Positions 20,336 to 30,179 of a DNA stretch of 64,000 nt are shown piece after piece (the first letter of the stretch is position 1; every line of letters starts with the position of its first letter). The position numbers and the translations under genes are program-made. Source of the DNA: CAWJPY01 sp963844865 (GTDB taxonomy: Bacteria > Acidobacteriota > Thermoanaerobaculia > Thermoanaerobaculales > Sulfomarinibacteraceae); the NCBI GenBank assembly GCA_963844865.1, contig CAWJPY010000002.1, forward strand, positions 62,001 through 126,000. Direction: 5' to 3'. The notes beneath the pieces are model-generated. The model did not search any database and had not been told where the DNA came from. It saw nothing but the letters and a program-made list of their open reading frames with translations.

Positions 20336-21103
20336 GTGAAGCTCTACCTGTCGCGGTGGCTGTGCCTGGACGTGGACGCCAACCTGGCGCGCTGCGTGGA
20401 CGAGGCCCGCCGGGCCGTCTCCGGCGGCGCCGAGATGGTGGTCTTCCCCGAGCTCTTCCTCACCGGCTACACGCGCCAGCTCGACCTGCGCCGCGCTCGT
20501 GAGGCCTTCGCCGGCGTGTCGGGAGGCACTCCAGGGGTGCCCTTCGTGTTCGGGTCGGTGAGCGAGGAGGGTCGCAACCGGATGACGGTGTGGCTCGGCG
20601 GGGCGGAGGTGGCCCGCTACGACAAGCTCCACCTGTTCCGTCCCAACCGCGAGCATGAGCTCTGGGAGCGCGGCGATCGTTGTGTCGCCTTCCGCTGGCG
20701 AGACCTCACCGTGGGCCTGCTCAACTGCAACGACCTCCGTTTCCCCGAGCAGGCGCGCGCGCTGCGACTCGAGGCGCGCTGCCAGCTGCTGTTGGTACCG
20801 GCCTGGTGGCCCTGGCGCCGGGACCACGTGTGGCGGACTCTGCTGCGGGCACGGGCCATCGAGAATGGCGTCTGGGTCGCCGGCTGCGCCATCTCCGGCT
20901 CGGTGGACCCCGAGGAGTTCGCCGGAGCCGGCAACCACGTCTTCGATCCCTCGGGAGAGGCGGTCAGGACCCGGGACGACCGCTTCTACGACCTGGACAC
21001 CGACAGCCCGCCGCCCCTCATCGTGGATCCCTTCGACGAGGCCGTTCCCATCGAACGCGTCGAGGTGGTGGACACGGAACAGGACGTCACGAGGCAGAGG
21101 TAG
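20336..21103 (+). CDS. Nitrilase-superfamily carbon-nitrogen hydrolase
   Basis: 255 aa from GTG 20336; no good ribosome-binding site is seen, so a start upstream in the same frame (GTG 20282) is possible. The catalytic triad is visible: Glu39 in 'VVFPELFLTGY', Lys97 in 'YDKLHLF' and Cys131 in 'LLNCNDLRFPE'. A further 'HVWRTLLRARAIENGVWVAG' segment is typical. The enzyme would hydrolyse an amide or carbamoyl compound; close relatives include omega-amidase-like and carbamoylputrescine-type proteins, and I cannot pick one. It is divergent from the suf operon and convergent with lon. Confidence 0.83.
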   Translation: MKLYLSRWLCLDVDANLARCVDEARRAVSGGAEMVVFPELFLTGYTRQLDLRRAREAFAGVSGGTPGVPFVFGSVSEEGRNRMTVWLGGAEVARYDKLHLFRPNREHELWERGDRCVAFRWRDLTVGLLNCNDLRFPEQARALRLEARCQLLLVPAWWPWRRDHVWRTLLRARAIENGVWVAGCAISGSVDPEEFAGAGNHVFDPSGEAVRTRDDRFYDLDTDSPPPLIVDPFDEAVPIERVEVVDTEQDVTRQR

Positions 21104-21173
21104 GGCGTCTCGCGTCCGCGATCCGCTGCCTCGGACGCGGGCGCGGACACGGACGGGGGGGAGTCAGATATCA

Positions 21174-21199
21174 CGAGGCCCCGCCGGAGCGGGGCCTCG
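21174..21199. terminator. Bidirectional terminator hairpin between nitrilase gene and lon
   Basis: CGAGGCCCCGC (21174-21184), loop CGGA, GCGGGGCCTCG (21189-21199): a perfect 11 bp stem in the 115 nt between two convergent genes. No long T run follows on either strand. Confidence 0.75.
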
Positions 21200-21218
21200 A
21201 TGGTTCTGACGCGTCGGA

Positions 21219-23800
<2,582 letters not shown>

Positions 23801-23838
23801 GTCGTACGGTCTCCAGTCAGGTCGTCATGCTCGCCGCG

Positions 23839-23900
23839 ACCTCCCTCCATTATGGGGTGCGACGGCATAGAGGGTAAACCTGAGTGTCAGACACTCAAAT
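23839..23900 (-). promoter_or_regulatory. Putative lon promoter with 17 nt operator-like palindrome
   Basis: TGAGTGTC-A-GACACTCA (23881-23897) is a perfect 8+8 inverted repeat with one central base. On the minus strand it is followed by TTTACC and, 18 nt on, CATAAT, a plausible -35/-10 pair for lon. A repressor or heat-shock regulator site is likely from position and symmetry; it is not a CIRCE element. Confidence 0.5.
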
Positions 23901-24028
23901 TCCCGCGCAGCGAAAGCTTCTCCCTGCTCCGGCCCGGACCCCTCCGCAGGGACGTGACGGCGGCTGCAGCGCCCCCGATCGCTCTGTTACGATGCCCGCG
24001 CCTGACCGCTCTTCGAGGAGGTGGGCCC

Positions 24029-24838
24029 GTGGCCAGCAGACATCCGTTTCAGCGGGGAGGAGGAGGCGGTCTCCCGGGCTCCGGGCTCCCGGCGCCCCGC
24101 GACCTCGTGATCATCCTCGCGGTCCTCTTCGCGACCTTCTCGATGCAGTTCTTCGCCTCCACGGCCTGGCTCATGGGTCTGCTCGAGCTCACCCCTCTGG
24201 TCCTGCGGGGCCTCGTATGGCAGCTGGCGACCTACCCCTTCATCGGCACTCGCGGGTCCGGGCTCTGGTTCCTGCTCGAGCTCCTGATCCTGTTCTGGTT
24301 TGCGCGCGACATCTACTGGCGCCTGGGTCGGCGTCGTTTCTGGCGGGTGCTGGGGGGCGCCGCGATCGCGGCCTCGGTGGCGGCGGTGGTGGTGGAGTGG
24401 GTGATCGTGATCCTGGCTCCCTCCTTTCCCCACCTGCCCTTCGTCACCATGCAGGGCCAGCGCATCCTGCTGACCATCACCATCGCGGCCTTCGCGACCC
24501 TGTACGGCGAGGCGACGATCCTGCTCTTCTTCGTGCTCCCCATCAGGGCGCGCTGGTTCCTGTGGCTGGAGATCCTGTTCGCGTTCGTGTTCGGGGTGCT
24601 GTCGGTCAAGGACGTGCCCGGCTTCGTGGGCGTCTGCGTGGCCGTGTTCACGACCTACGCCAGCCTCAGCCCCGGCGGACCGGGGCAGGTGATCCGCCGC
24701 TGGCGGAAGCAGCTGGAGATGCGCATCATCCAGTACCGACTCGACCGGATGCGCCGGCGGCGGCGTTTCGACGTCATCGACGGCGACCGCGACCGCGACC
24801 GCCACCGCGACCGGGATGGAGGCGGCTGGGTCAACTGA
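24029..24838 (+). CDS. Rhomboid-like polytopic membrane protein without visible catalytic motif
   Basis: 269 aa, start GTG 24029 with GAGGAGGT 7 nt upstream. About five to six membrane segments. 'GLVWQLATYPFI' followed by 'LWFLLELLILFWFARDIYWRLGRRRFW' has the pattern of the first two helices of rhomboid/derlin proteins. I see no GxSG serine motif and no paired His, so it is probably an inactive rhomboid-like protein. The C-terminal tail is Arg/Asp-rich ('DRDRDRHRDRDGG'), encoded by a GACCGC repeat. It stands alone, divergent from lon. Confidence 0.6.
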   Translation: MASRHPFQRGGGGGLPGSGLPAPRDLVIILAVLFATFSMQFFASTAWLMGLLELTPLVLRGLVWQLATYPFIGTRGSGLWFLLELLILFWFARDIYWRLGRRRFWRVLGGAAIAASVAAVVVEWVIVILAPSFPHLPFVTMQGQRILLTITIAAFATLYGEATILLFFVLPIRARWFLWLEILFAFVFGVLSVKDVPGFVGVCVAVFTTYASLSPGGPGQVIRRWRKQLEMRIIQYRLDRMRRRRRFDVIDGDRDRDRHRDRDGGGWVN

Positions 24839-25031
24839 CGCCGCACGCCACGATCAGCGGCAGCGTCCGCGATCAGGGTCAGTTGTCGGCGGCAGCAATC
24901 AGCGGCGGCGATCAGACGCAGCGGACAGCGGCGGCACCTGAACTCTCCGACGTCTGAGGATGCCGAGCACCCGCTCTGGTGCTCCCGAAACCTCTCGCCG
25001 GTGATCGGCCGGTGCTCGCCCAAGCAGAGAA
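24839..25031. repeat. GGCAGCG/GATCAGC repeat tract and small hairpin
   Basis: Directly after the rhomboid-like gene come degenerate units such as CAGCGGCAGCGTCCGCGATCAG and GGCGGCAGCAATCAGCGGCGGCGATCAG (to about 24945), then GAGCACC-CGCTCT-GGTGCTC, a 7 bp hairpin near 24966-24985. No gene is seen. Confidence 0.55.
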
Positions 25032-25059
25032 ACGGCCCGGAGGTGATCCTCCGGGCCGT
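25032..25059. terminator. Bidirectional terminator hairpin
   Basis: ACGGCCCGGAGG (25032-25043), loop TGAT, CCTCCGGGCCGT (25048-25059): a perfect 12 bp stem placed 24 nt beyond the stop of the esterase gene on the minus strand and after the rhomboid-like gene on the plus strand. Confidence 0.8.
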
Positions 25060-25082
25060 CGTGATCGCGAGGAGCGAGGTGC

Positions 25083-26519
25083 CTACTGCGGCACCCTCCG
25101 GGCGCGGCTGCGCTGGGGTGCAGGGAGCTCGGACGGCGCCTGCATCTCGCGGAGTCGCTGCTTGAGGTGCGGCAGCATGGTGTCGATGAGGCGCTGGTGC
25201 GCCGCGCGCGTGAAGATGACCTCGTTCGCCTTGGCGCCGGCCACACCCTTGCCGGTGACACCCAGGCACGGGTTGTTGAACATGATGGGGTACATGTCGA
25301 CGGTCTCGATGTCGGCCCCGAACTGCTCGTTGATGAAGTCCACCATCTGCATGGCCAGCAACGAGTAGCCGATCTGCTGCGGGTGGAGCCCGTCATAGCC
25401 GATGAACCCGCCCGTGAGGAAGTCCATGTTGATGTTGACGCCACCGAAGGTGTAGCCGGTGGTGGTCAGGGTCTCCATCGACTGGTGCGCGTCGAAGACC
25501 GGCGCCCCGACCGCGCCGGCGGCATCCGCGATCACCTGGTTGAAGGCGTCCACCTGCTGGCGGATGGCGGTGATCTCCTCGGGCCGCAGCACGTAGCCCG
25601 GCTGGCCGGTGGCCAGGTTCAGGTCCTCCGGCAGGGGTGGCGAGCCCGGAATGGGCAAGCCGTAACCCTGGGCGATGAGGGCCGAGGCGGGCAGGGTGAC
25701 CAGGCAGTCCGCGGTGAGCGGGCCGTTGCTGCCCACCAGGGGGACCACTCCGAGGCCCGGGATGTTCACGAAGGGCGGGACGGAGGTCGCGAAGGCCGAC
25801 CTGGTCGGGTCGGGCAGGTTGATGACCATGATCTCGGCGCCGGTGCTCGCCAGGGCGCCGAGGAGCTGCGGGTAGAGCTGGGCGAAGAGATCCACCGGGG
25901 TCATGGTGACCCCCGGGATCGCCGTGGCGGTGAGCACGGCGCCGAGCTCGTCGTTGTTGCCCGCCCACAGGGTCACGAACGTGGGCTCCAGCGCGATGGC
26001 CTGGACGACCGCGGGGAAGGGCATGAGCTCCCCGGTGGCCGGGTTGGGCACCTGCGGGGTGCGCAGGATCAGGTCGTACATGACGTTGTCGGTGTTGCCG
26101 GCCTGGAGGTTGGTGATGTCACCGGTGGTGAAGAGCAGGTCGTACACAGAGGCACCGGGAATGCCGAGGTTGTTGTAGGGACGGGGCAGCGTGGCGTTGA
26201 TGGGGGTTCCACCGGGGCCTGGGACGGGTGCGAGGGTCGGCACCGGCGAGCCGTTCACCAGGCTCAGGTCCACGAGCTGGAGGATGTTCGGAATGCCGGG
26301 CGCCGACACCAGGGGCATCTCGAAGTCGGCGGCGCCGCCATGGCTGGCCAGGATCGCCGGCCAGCTGTGCTCCTGGTAGCACTGCTCCAGCGAGTTGCTG
26401 GAGAAGCCCGCGGTGAGCGAGTCGCCGACGGCGACATAGGTGCTGAGATCAACCTGTGCGCTGGCCGGGATCGCTCCGAGGAGCGCCAGGATCGCGACGG
26501 TAACAAGGGTCCTTTTCAT
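25083..26519 (-). CDS. Secreted SGNH/GDSL hydrolase (esterase/lipase)
   Basis: 478 aa with a Sec signal peptide (about 1-21, 'AIPASA'). Block I 'VGDSLTAGF' gives the nucleophile Ser34, block III 'WAGNND' the oxyanion Asn, and block V 'YDGLHPQQIGYSLLA' the Asp/His pair. A long insert rich in Pro and Gly separates blocks I and III. It would cleave ester bonds of lipids in the periplasm or outside the cell. GGGAGG precedes ATG 26519, only 15 nt after the fadL-like gene, so the two form an operon linking ester hydrolysis to fatty-acid uptake. Confidence 0.87.
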   Translation of the reverse strand: MKRTLVTVAILALLGAIPASAQVDLSTYVAVGDSLTAGFSSNSLEQCYQEHSWPAILASHGGAADFEMPLVSAPGIPNILQLVDLSLVNGSPVPTLAPVPGPGGTPINATLPRPYNNLGIPGASVYDLLFTTGDITNLQAGNTDNVMYDLILRTPQVPNPATGELMPFPAVVQAIALEPTFVTLWAGNNDELGAVLTATAIPGVTMTPVDLFAQLYPQLLGALASTGAEIMVINLPDPTRSAFATSVPPFVNIPGLGVVPLVGSNGPLTADCLVTLPASALIAQGYGLPIPGSPPLPEDLNLATGQPGYVLRPEEITAIRQQVDAFNQVIADAAGAVGAPVFDAHQSMETLTTTGYTFGGVNINMDFLTGGFIGYDGLHPQQIGYSLLAMQMVDFINEQFGADIETVDMYPIMFNNPCLGVTGKGVAGAKANEVIFTRAAHQRLIDTMLPHLKQRLREMQAPSELPAPQRSRARRVPQ

Positions 26520-26534
26520 TGGCGTCCTCCCTTC

Positions 26535-27827
26535 CTAGAAGCTGTAGCCGACCGACGTGGCGACCAGGTTGGCCGAGGCGTTCACGTAGCAGCCTTCGTA
26601 CCCCACCAGGGCGATGCCGCGGGTACAGCGGTCCTTGACGTCCACATACATGTAGCTGAGATCGATGAACAGCTTGCCGCTCTTGAAGCTCACGCCCGCG
26701 GTGTAGTCCGTGCGGTTGGCGTCCCCGAGGAGGGGCGACATGGACACCCGGGGCTGCGGCGTCTCGTCGTAGGTGGCGCCGAGCTGGAACGCCCAGGCGT
26801 CGCTGGCGCGGTACTCCAGGCCGAGCCGATACTGGTCGGCGTCGTGGTAGTCCTCTTCCAGGGTCTCCGAAAACTCGGGGTAGTCGGGGAAGATGAGGGG
26901 AAGCTGTTGGAAGGAGCTCCAACCCATGCGCCCCCACTGGCCCGATACGGTCAGCTTGGCGCAGGTCCAGGCCAGGCCCACGCTCCAGAAGTCGGGGAAG
27001 TCGATGCTGGTGTTGGCGCGCGGGTTGTGGTCGAAGGGGATGGAAGCGGCCACCAGGGCGTCGTACTGCGGGTAGCCGGTGCCGTACTGGGTGAAGGATG
27101 CTTTGCCCTCGTAGTCGATCTTGATCTTGGAGCGGTAGAGCACGCCCACCGAGAAGCCGCCCCCGAGCTTGCCGAGGAAGCTCGCATGCCAGCCCCAACC
27201 GTCGTTGCCCGACCCCTCGGTGAAGAGGTGGACCTGGCCGATGTCCGCCACCTCCTGGGTGAAGGGGTTGACGCCGTTCTGCAGGTTCCGGGTGAGATCG
27301 ATGGAGCCCATCATGTAGTCGGCGCCGATGGCGACGGCAAACGAGTCGCCCATCTTGAAGGCGAGCTGCGGGGAGATGTCATAGGTCTTGATGTCGACCC
27401 GCTTGGAGATGAAGCGGCCGGCGTAGTCGGCGGGCCACCAGGTGCCCAGGCCGAACGGGGTGAATGCTGACAGGCCGAAGACCATGGTATCGCTGAGGGG
27501 CGCCACCAGGTAGGCATGGGGCGGAAAGAAGGTCTGACTCTCTTGAGACGACCGGTAGCCGGCGCCGGGGTAGGGGTTGTCACCCCGGAAGTCCTGGGTG
27601 GGGAAGATGAAGGTGGCGCCCGCCATGACCTGGGTGCCCTTGTCGACCTGGAACGCGATGCCGGCCGGGTTCCAGAACAACGCCGAGGGATCGTCGGCGA
27701 CCGCGGTGAACGCACCGCCCATCCCCATCGCCCGGGCGCCGTGCTCGAACAGGGCGAACCCCGCCCCCCAGACGAGCGACGGAGCCAGCAACAGTGCTGC
27801 CGCGACAGTCAGCAGTCTCTGCCTCAT
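26535..27827 (-). CDS. OmpP1/FadL family outer-membrane transporter
   Basis: 430 aa; signal peptide about 1-22 followed by the family N-terminus 'GAGFALFEHGARAMGMGGAFTAVADD', 'SALFWNPAGIA'. FadL proteins import long-chain fatty acids or other hydrophobic compounds through a 14-strand barrel with an N-terminal plug. The C-terminus ends in Phe ('SVGYSF') as barrel proteins do. ATG 27827 has AAGGAGGA about 9 nt upstream. The downstream esterase suggests a lipid-use operon. A good sigma70-like promoter lies upstream at 27943-27971. Confidence 0.92.
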   Translation of the reverse strand: MRQRLLTVAAALLLAPSLVWGAGFALFEHGARAMGMGGAFTAVADDPSALFWNPAGIAFQVDKGTQVMAGATFIFPTQDFRGDNPYPGAGYRSSQESQTFFPPHAYLVAPLSDTMVFGLSAFTPFGLGTWWPADYAGRFISKRVDIKTYDISPQLAFKMGDSFAVAIGADYMMGSIDLTRNLQNGVNPFTQEVADIGQVHLFTEGSGNDGWGWHASFLGKLGGGFSVGVLYRSKIKIDYEGKASFTQYGTGYPQYDALVAASIPFDHNPRANTSIDFPDFWSVGLAWTCAKLTVSGQWGRMGWSSFQQLPLIFPDYPEFSETLEEDYHDADQYRLGLEYRASDAWAFQLGATYDETPQPRVSMSPLLGDANRTDYTAGVSFKSGKLFIDLSYMYVDVKDRCTRGIALVGYEGCYVNASANLVATSVGYSF

Positions 27828-27942
27828 GACACGCTTCCTCCTTCCGTGTGGTGACAATGGGACGCCCACTGCTGGTCTGACGGCGGACCGCTGCGCTCTG
27901 CGTGACGGTGGGACATCCTTCTCATGTTGTGCAGCGTCCCTC

Positions 27943-27971
27943 ATGGTATGTGGGTCCAGCGGGCAGGTCAA
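27943..27971 (-). promoter_or_regulatory. Sigma70-like promoter for the fadL-esterase operon
   Basis: On the minus strand TTGACC (27971-27966) and TACCAT (27948-27943) are separated by exactly 17 nt. They lie about 116 nt before the fadL ATG in a spacer otherwise free of genes. Confidence 0.5.
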
Positions 27972-28080
27972 TAAGCAAATCCCCGATGGAGCGACGGGGT
28001 GGCTCCGGGCCTGAGCTCGCGCCCATCGGCGCCGCTCCGGTGATCCGCAGGGGCCGTGGCTCGACGTCAGAACCTCGGGA

Positions 28081-28821
28081 TCAGACCGCTCTCGAGTTCG
28101 AGCCGGGGCGTGACCTCGGACTGCACACGGGCTGGACCACGCCGAGGGCTTCGACGACCGCGGTGGTGTCGCTGAGGTCGGCGAAGGCGAGCGCGGCCCC
28201 TGCCGCCTCGAGGTCCTCCACCGAGTAGCTGCCGGTAGCCACCCCCACGGGCACCGCGCCGCTTGCTAGGGCGCAGGCCACGTCGCGGGGTGTGTCCCCG
28301 ATGATCAGGACGTGGGGGCCCAGGCCGATGGGGTGGCCGACCGCCGCCTCGGCGCGGGCGAGGGCGATGGCGGGCAGACGGTTGCGGTCGCCGTCGTCGG
28401 AGCCGAAGGCGCCGAAGGCGAAGTAGTGGTTGAGGCCGAAGCGGTCCAGCTTGGTCCGGGCACCGCGTTCGAAGTTGCCGGTGAGGAGTCCGAGCCATAT
28501 GCCGTCGGCGGCTGCGAGGGCGTCGAGCAGCTCGCGCACTCCGGGCATCAGCACCGCCGGTGAGGACGGCAGCTCCTCGGGCAGGAAGCGCTCGTACAGA
28601 CCCTGCAACGCCGCGATGGAGTCCTCCTCCCGTGCGCCGTCGAGACGCTCCCGGCGGAGGATCTCGCGCAGGATGAGGGGGTCGGTCTTGCCGTGGGGCA
28701 CGATGCCGCGGGTGGCGGCAGCGATACCGAAGAGCTCGGCGAAGGCACGGTCCATGGCCTTGAAGCCGGCGCCGCCGGACCGCATGAGGGTTCCGTCGAT
28801 GTCGAAGAGGATGAGCTTCAC
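28081..28821 (-). CDS. HAD-family hydrolase, phosphoglycolate phosphatase-like
   Basis: 246 aa from GTG 28821. Motif I 'LFDIDGTL' (Asp7 nucleophile, Asp9), motif II 'GLLTGN', a Lys in the 'RTKLDRFGL' area and motif IV 'IIGDTPRDV' are present, with a helical C1 cap between motifs I and II. It dephosphorylates a small phosphate ester, perhaps phosphoglycolate; the substrate is not fixed by sequence. The last 12 residues ('CSPRSRPGSNSR') look like a non-conserved tail. It is a single gene between the fadL promoter region and a repeat-bearing spacer. Confidence 0.82.
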   Translation of the reverse strand: MKLILFDIDGTLMRSGGAGFKAMDRAFAELFGIAAATRGIVPHGKTDPLILREILRRERLDGAREEDSIAALQGLYERFLPEELPSSPAVLMPGVRELLDALAAADGIWLGLLTGNFERGARTKLDRFGLNHYFAFGAFGSDDGDRNRLPAIALARAEAAVGHPIGLGPHVLIIGDTPRDVACALASGAVPVGVATGSYSVEDLEAAGAALAFADLSDTTAVVEALGVVQPVCSPRSRPGSNSRAV

Positions 28822-28906
28822 GTGGTGTCGTTCCCCCTGGGCATCCTCAGGCCCATTCCGAGGGGTGCCGAATGGTATGACACCAGGCGCGTGGGGGCAT
28901 CCCGTC

Positions 28907-28936
28907 GGACGCGGACGCGGACGCGGGGTGTGCCAC
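28907..28936. repeat. GGACGC tract
   Basis: CGGACGCGGACGCGGACGCG followed by GGGTGTGCCAC. The same tract with nearly the same right flank (GGGATGTGCTAC) recurs at 36543-36572. It lies in the 193 nt between the HAD gene and the aldo/keto reductase. Confidence 0.6.
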
Positions 28937-29014
28937 AGACGTGCGGGTCATCGGTAGGTCCCATGGAGTGCACATGGTGATGACGGTCAGACTCCCTGCG
29001 GTGGTGACGCCTGC

Positions 29015-30021
29015 TCAGCGCCAATCCTGCTCCGGGGCCGGCCGGTTGTCCAGGATGGCCTCGATGCGCTCCATGACCTCCGGCGTGAGGCGCTCGACCA
29101 CCTCGGCGGCGGCCAGGTTCTCCCGCACCTGCTCCGGCCGGGACGCGCCTGTGATCACCGTGCTCACCCGGGGGTTGGCGAGACACCAGGCGAGGGCGAG
29201 CTGGGCCAGGGAGCAACCGAGGTCGGCGGCCACCGGCTCGAGAGCTGCGCACCTTGTCGATGCTGGCCTTGGGCCCGCCTCGCCCTCGAAACGGGAGCGC
29301 AGCCACTCGTAGCCCGGCAGGGTCGCCCGCGATCCCTCGGGGATGCCCTCGTTGTACTTGCCGGTGAGGAGGCCGCCGGCGAGCGGGCTCCAGATGGTCG
29401 TGCCCAGCCCGATCTCCTCGTAGAGAGGGGCGTACTCCCGCTCGACGCGCTCGCGGTGGAGCATGTTGTACTGGGGCTGCTCCATGAGGGGCGGGACCAG
29501 GTGCTCGCGGCGGGCCACGTGGTAGGCCTCGCATGATCCGGGTCGCGCGCTCCACTCGCTGGTGCCCCAGTACAGCGCCTTGCCCTGGGTGACGAGGATG
29601 GTTCATGGCCCACACCGTCTCCTCGACCGGCGTGTGCAGGTCGGCCCGGTGGCAGAAGACGAGGTCCACGTAGTCCAGGCCGAGCCGGGCGAGGGCGGCC
29701 TCGGTGCCCTCGAGGACGTGCTTGCGCGAGAGGCCGCTGTCCGATTGGGTCCCTCTGCCGCCCCAGAAGATCTTGGTGGAGATGACCACGTAGTCGGGAC
29801 GCGCCCAGCCGGAGGAGCGCAGGACCCGCCCCATGATCTCCTCGGAGCGACCGTGCGGCGTAGGCCTCCGCGTTGTCGAAGAAGTTGACGCCGGCGTCGT
29901 AGGCCATGTGCATGCAGTCGGCCGCCAGCTTCTCGTCGAGCTGGGTGCCGAAGGTCACCCACGAGCCGAGGGACAGCGCCGAGACCTCGAGACCGGATCG
30001 GCCAAGGTGGCGATACTCCAT
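29015..30021 (-). CDS. Aldo/keto reductase, Kv-beta/YghZ-like (frame broken)
   Basis: NADPH-dependent reductase with a TIM barrel. The N-terminus 'MEYRHLGRSGLEVSALSLGS' and 'GVNFFDNAEAYA' (catalytic Asp), 'VISTKIFWGG' (Lys), 'GLDYVDLVFCHR' (His), 'EQPQYNMLHRERVE', 'GLGTTIWSPLAGGLLTGKYN' and 'STVITGASRPEQV' complete a potassium-channel-beta-like AKR of about 330 aa. They fall in three frames with breaks near 29855, 29600, 29530 and 29250; the 1007 nt span is not a multiple of three. Probably intact in the organism. ATG 30021 has GAGGGAGGG upstream. Confidence 0.8.
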
Positions 30022-30138
30022 GGAACCCTCCCTCCTCACAAGAGGCGCGAGCGCACCGTCAAATTCCCGGCCCAGGGGCTCCTTCATTCACGAGCCTGAT
30101 ACCGAATGGCCCAGGAGGAGGGCGGGAGGTCAGCCCCC

Positions 30139-30168
30139 CGGTGGCACCCGAGCCTTCATCGGGGGTTG
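30139..30168. repeat. Direct repeat flanking ppc, downstream copy
   Basis: A 30 nt segment ending CCTTCATCGGGGGTTGC (30152-30168) lies 11 nt beyond the ppc stop. The same 17-mer with a similar left half occurs at 32902-32931, just upstream of the ppc start. Confidence 0.7.
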
Positions 30169-30179
30169 CGGAGTGTGGT

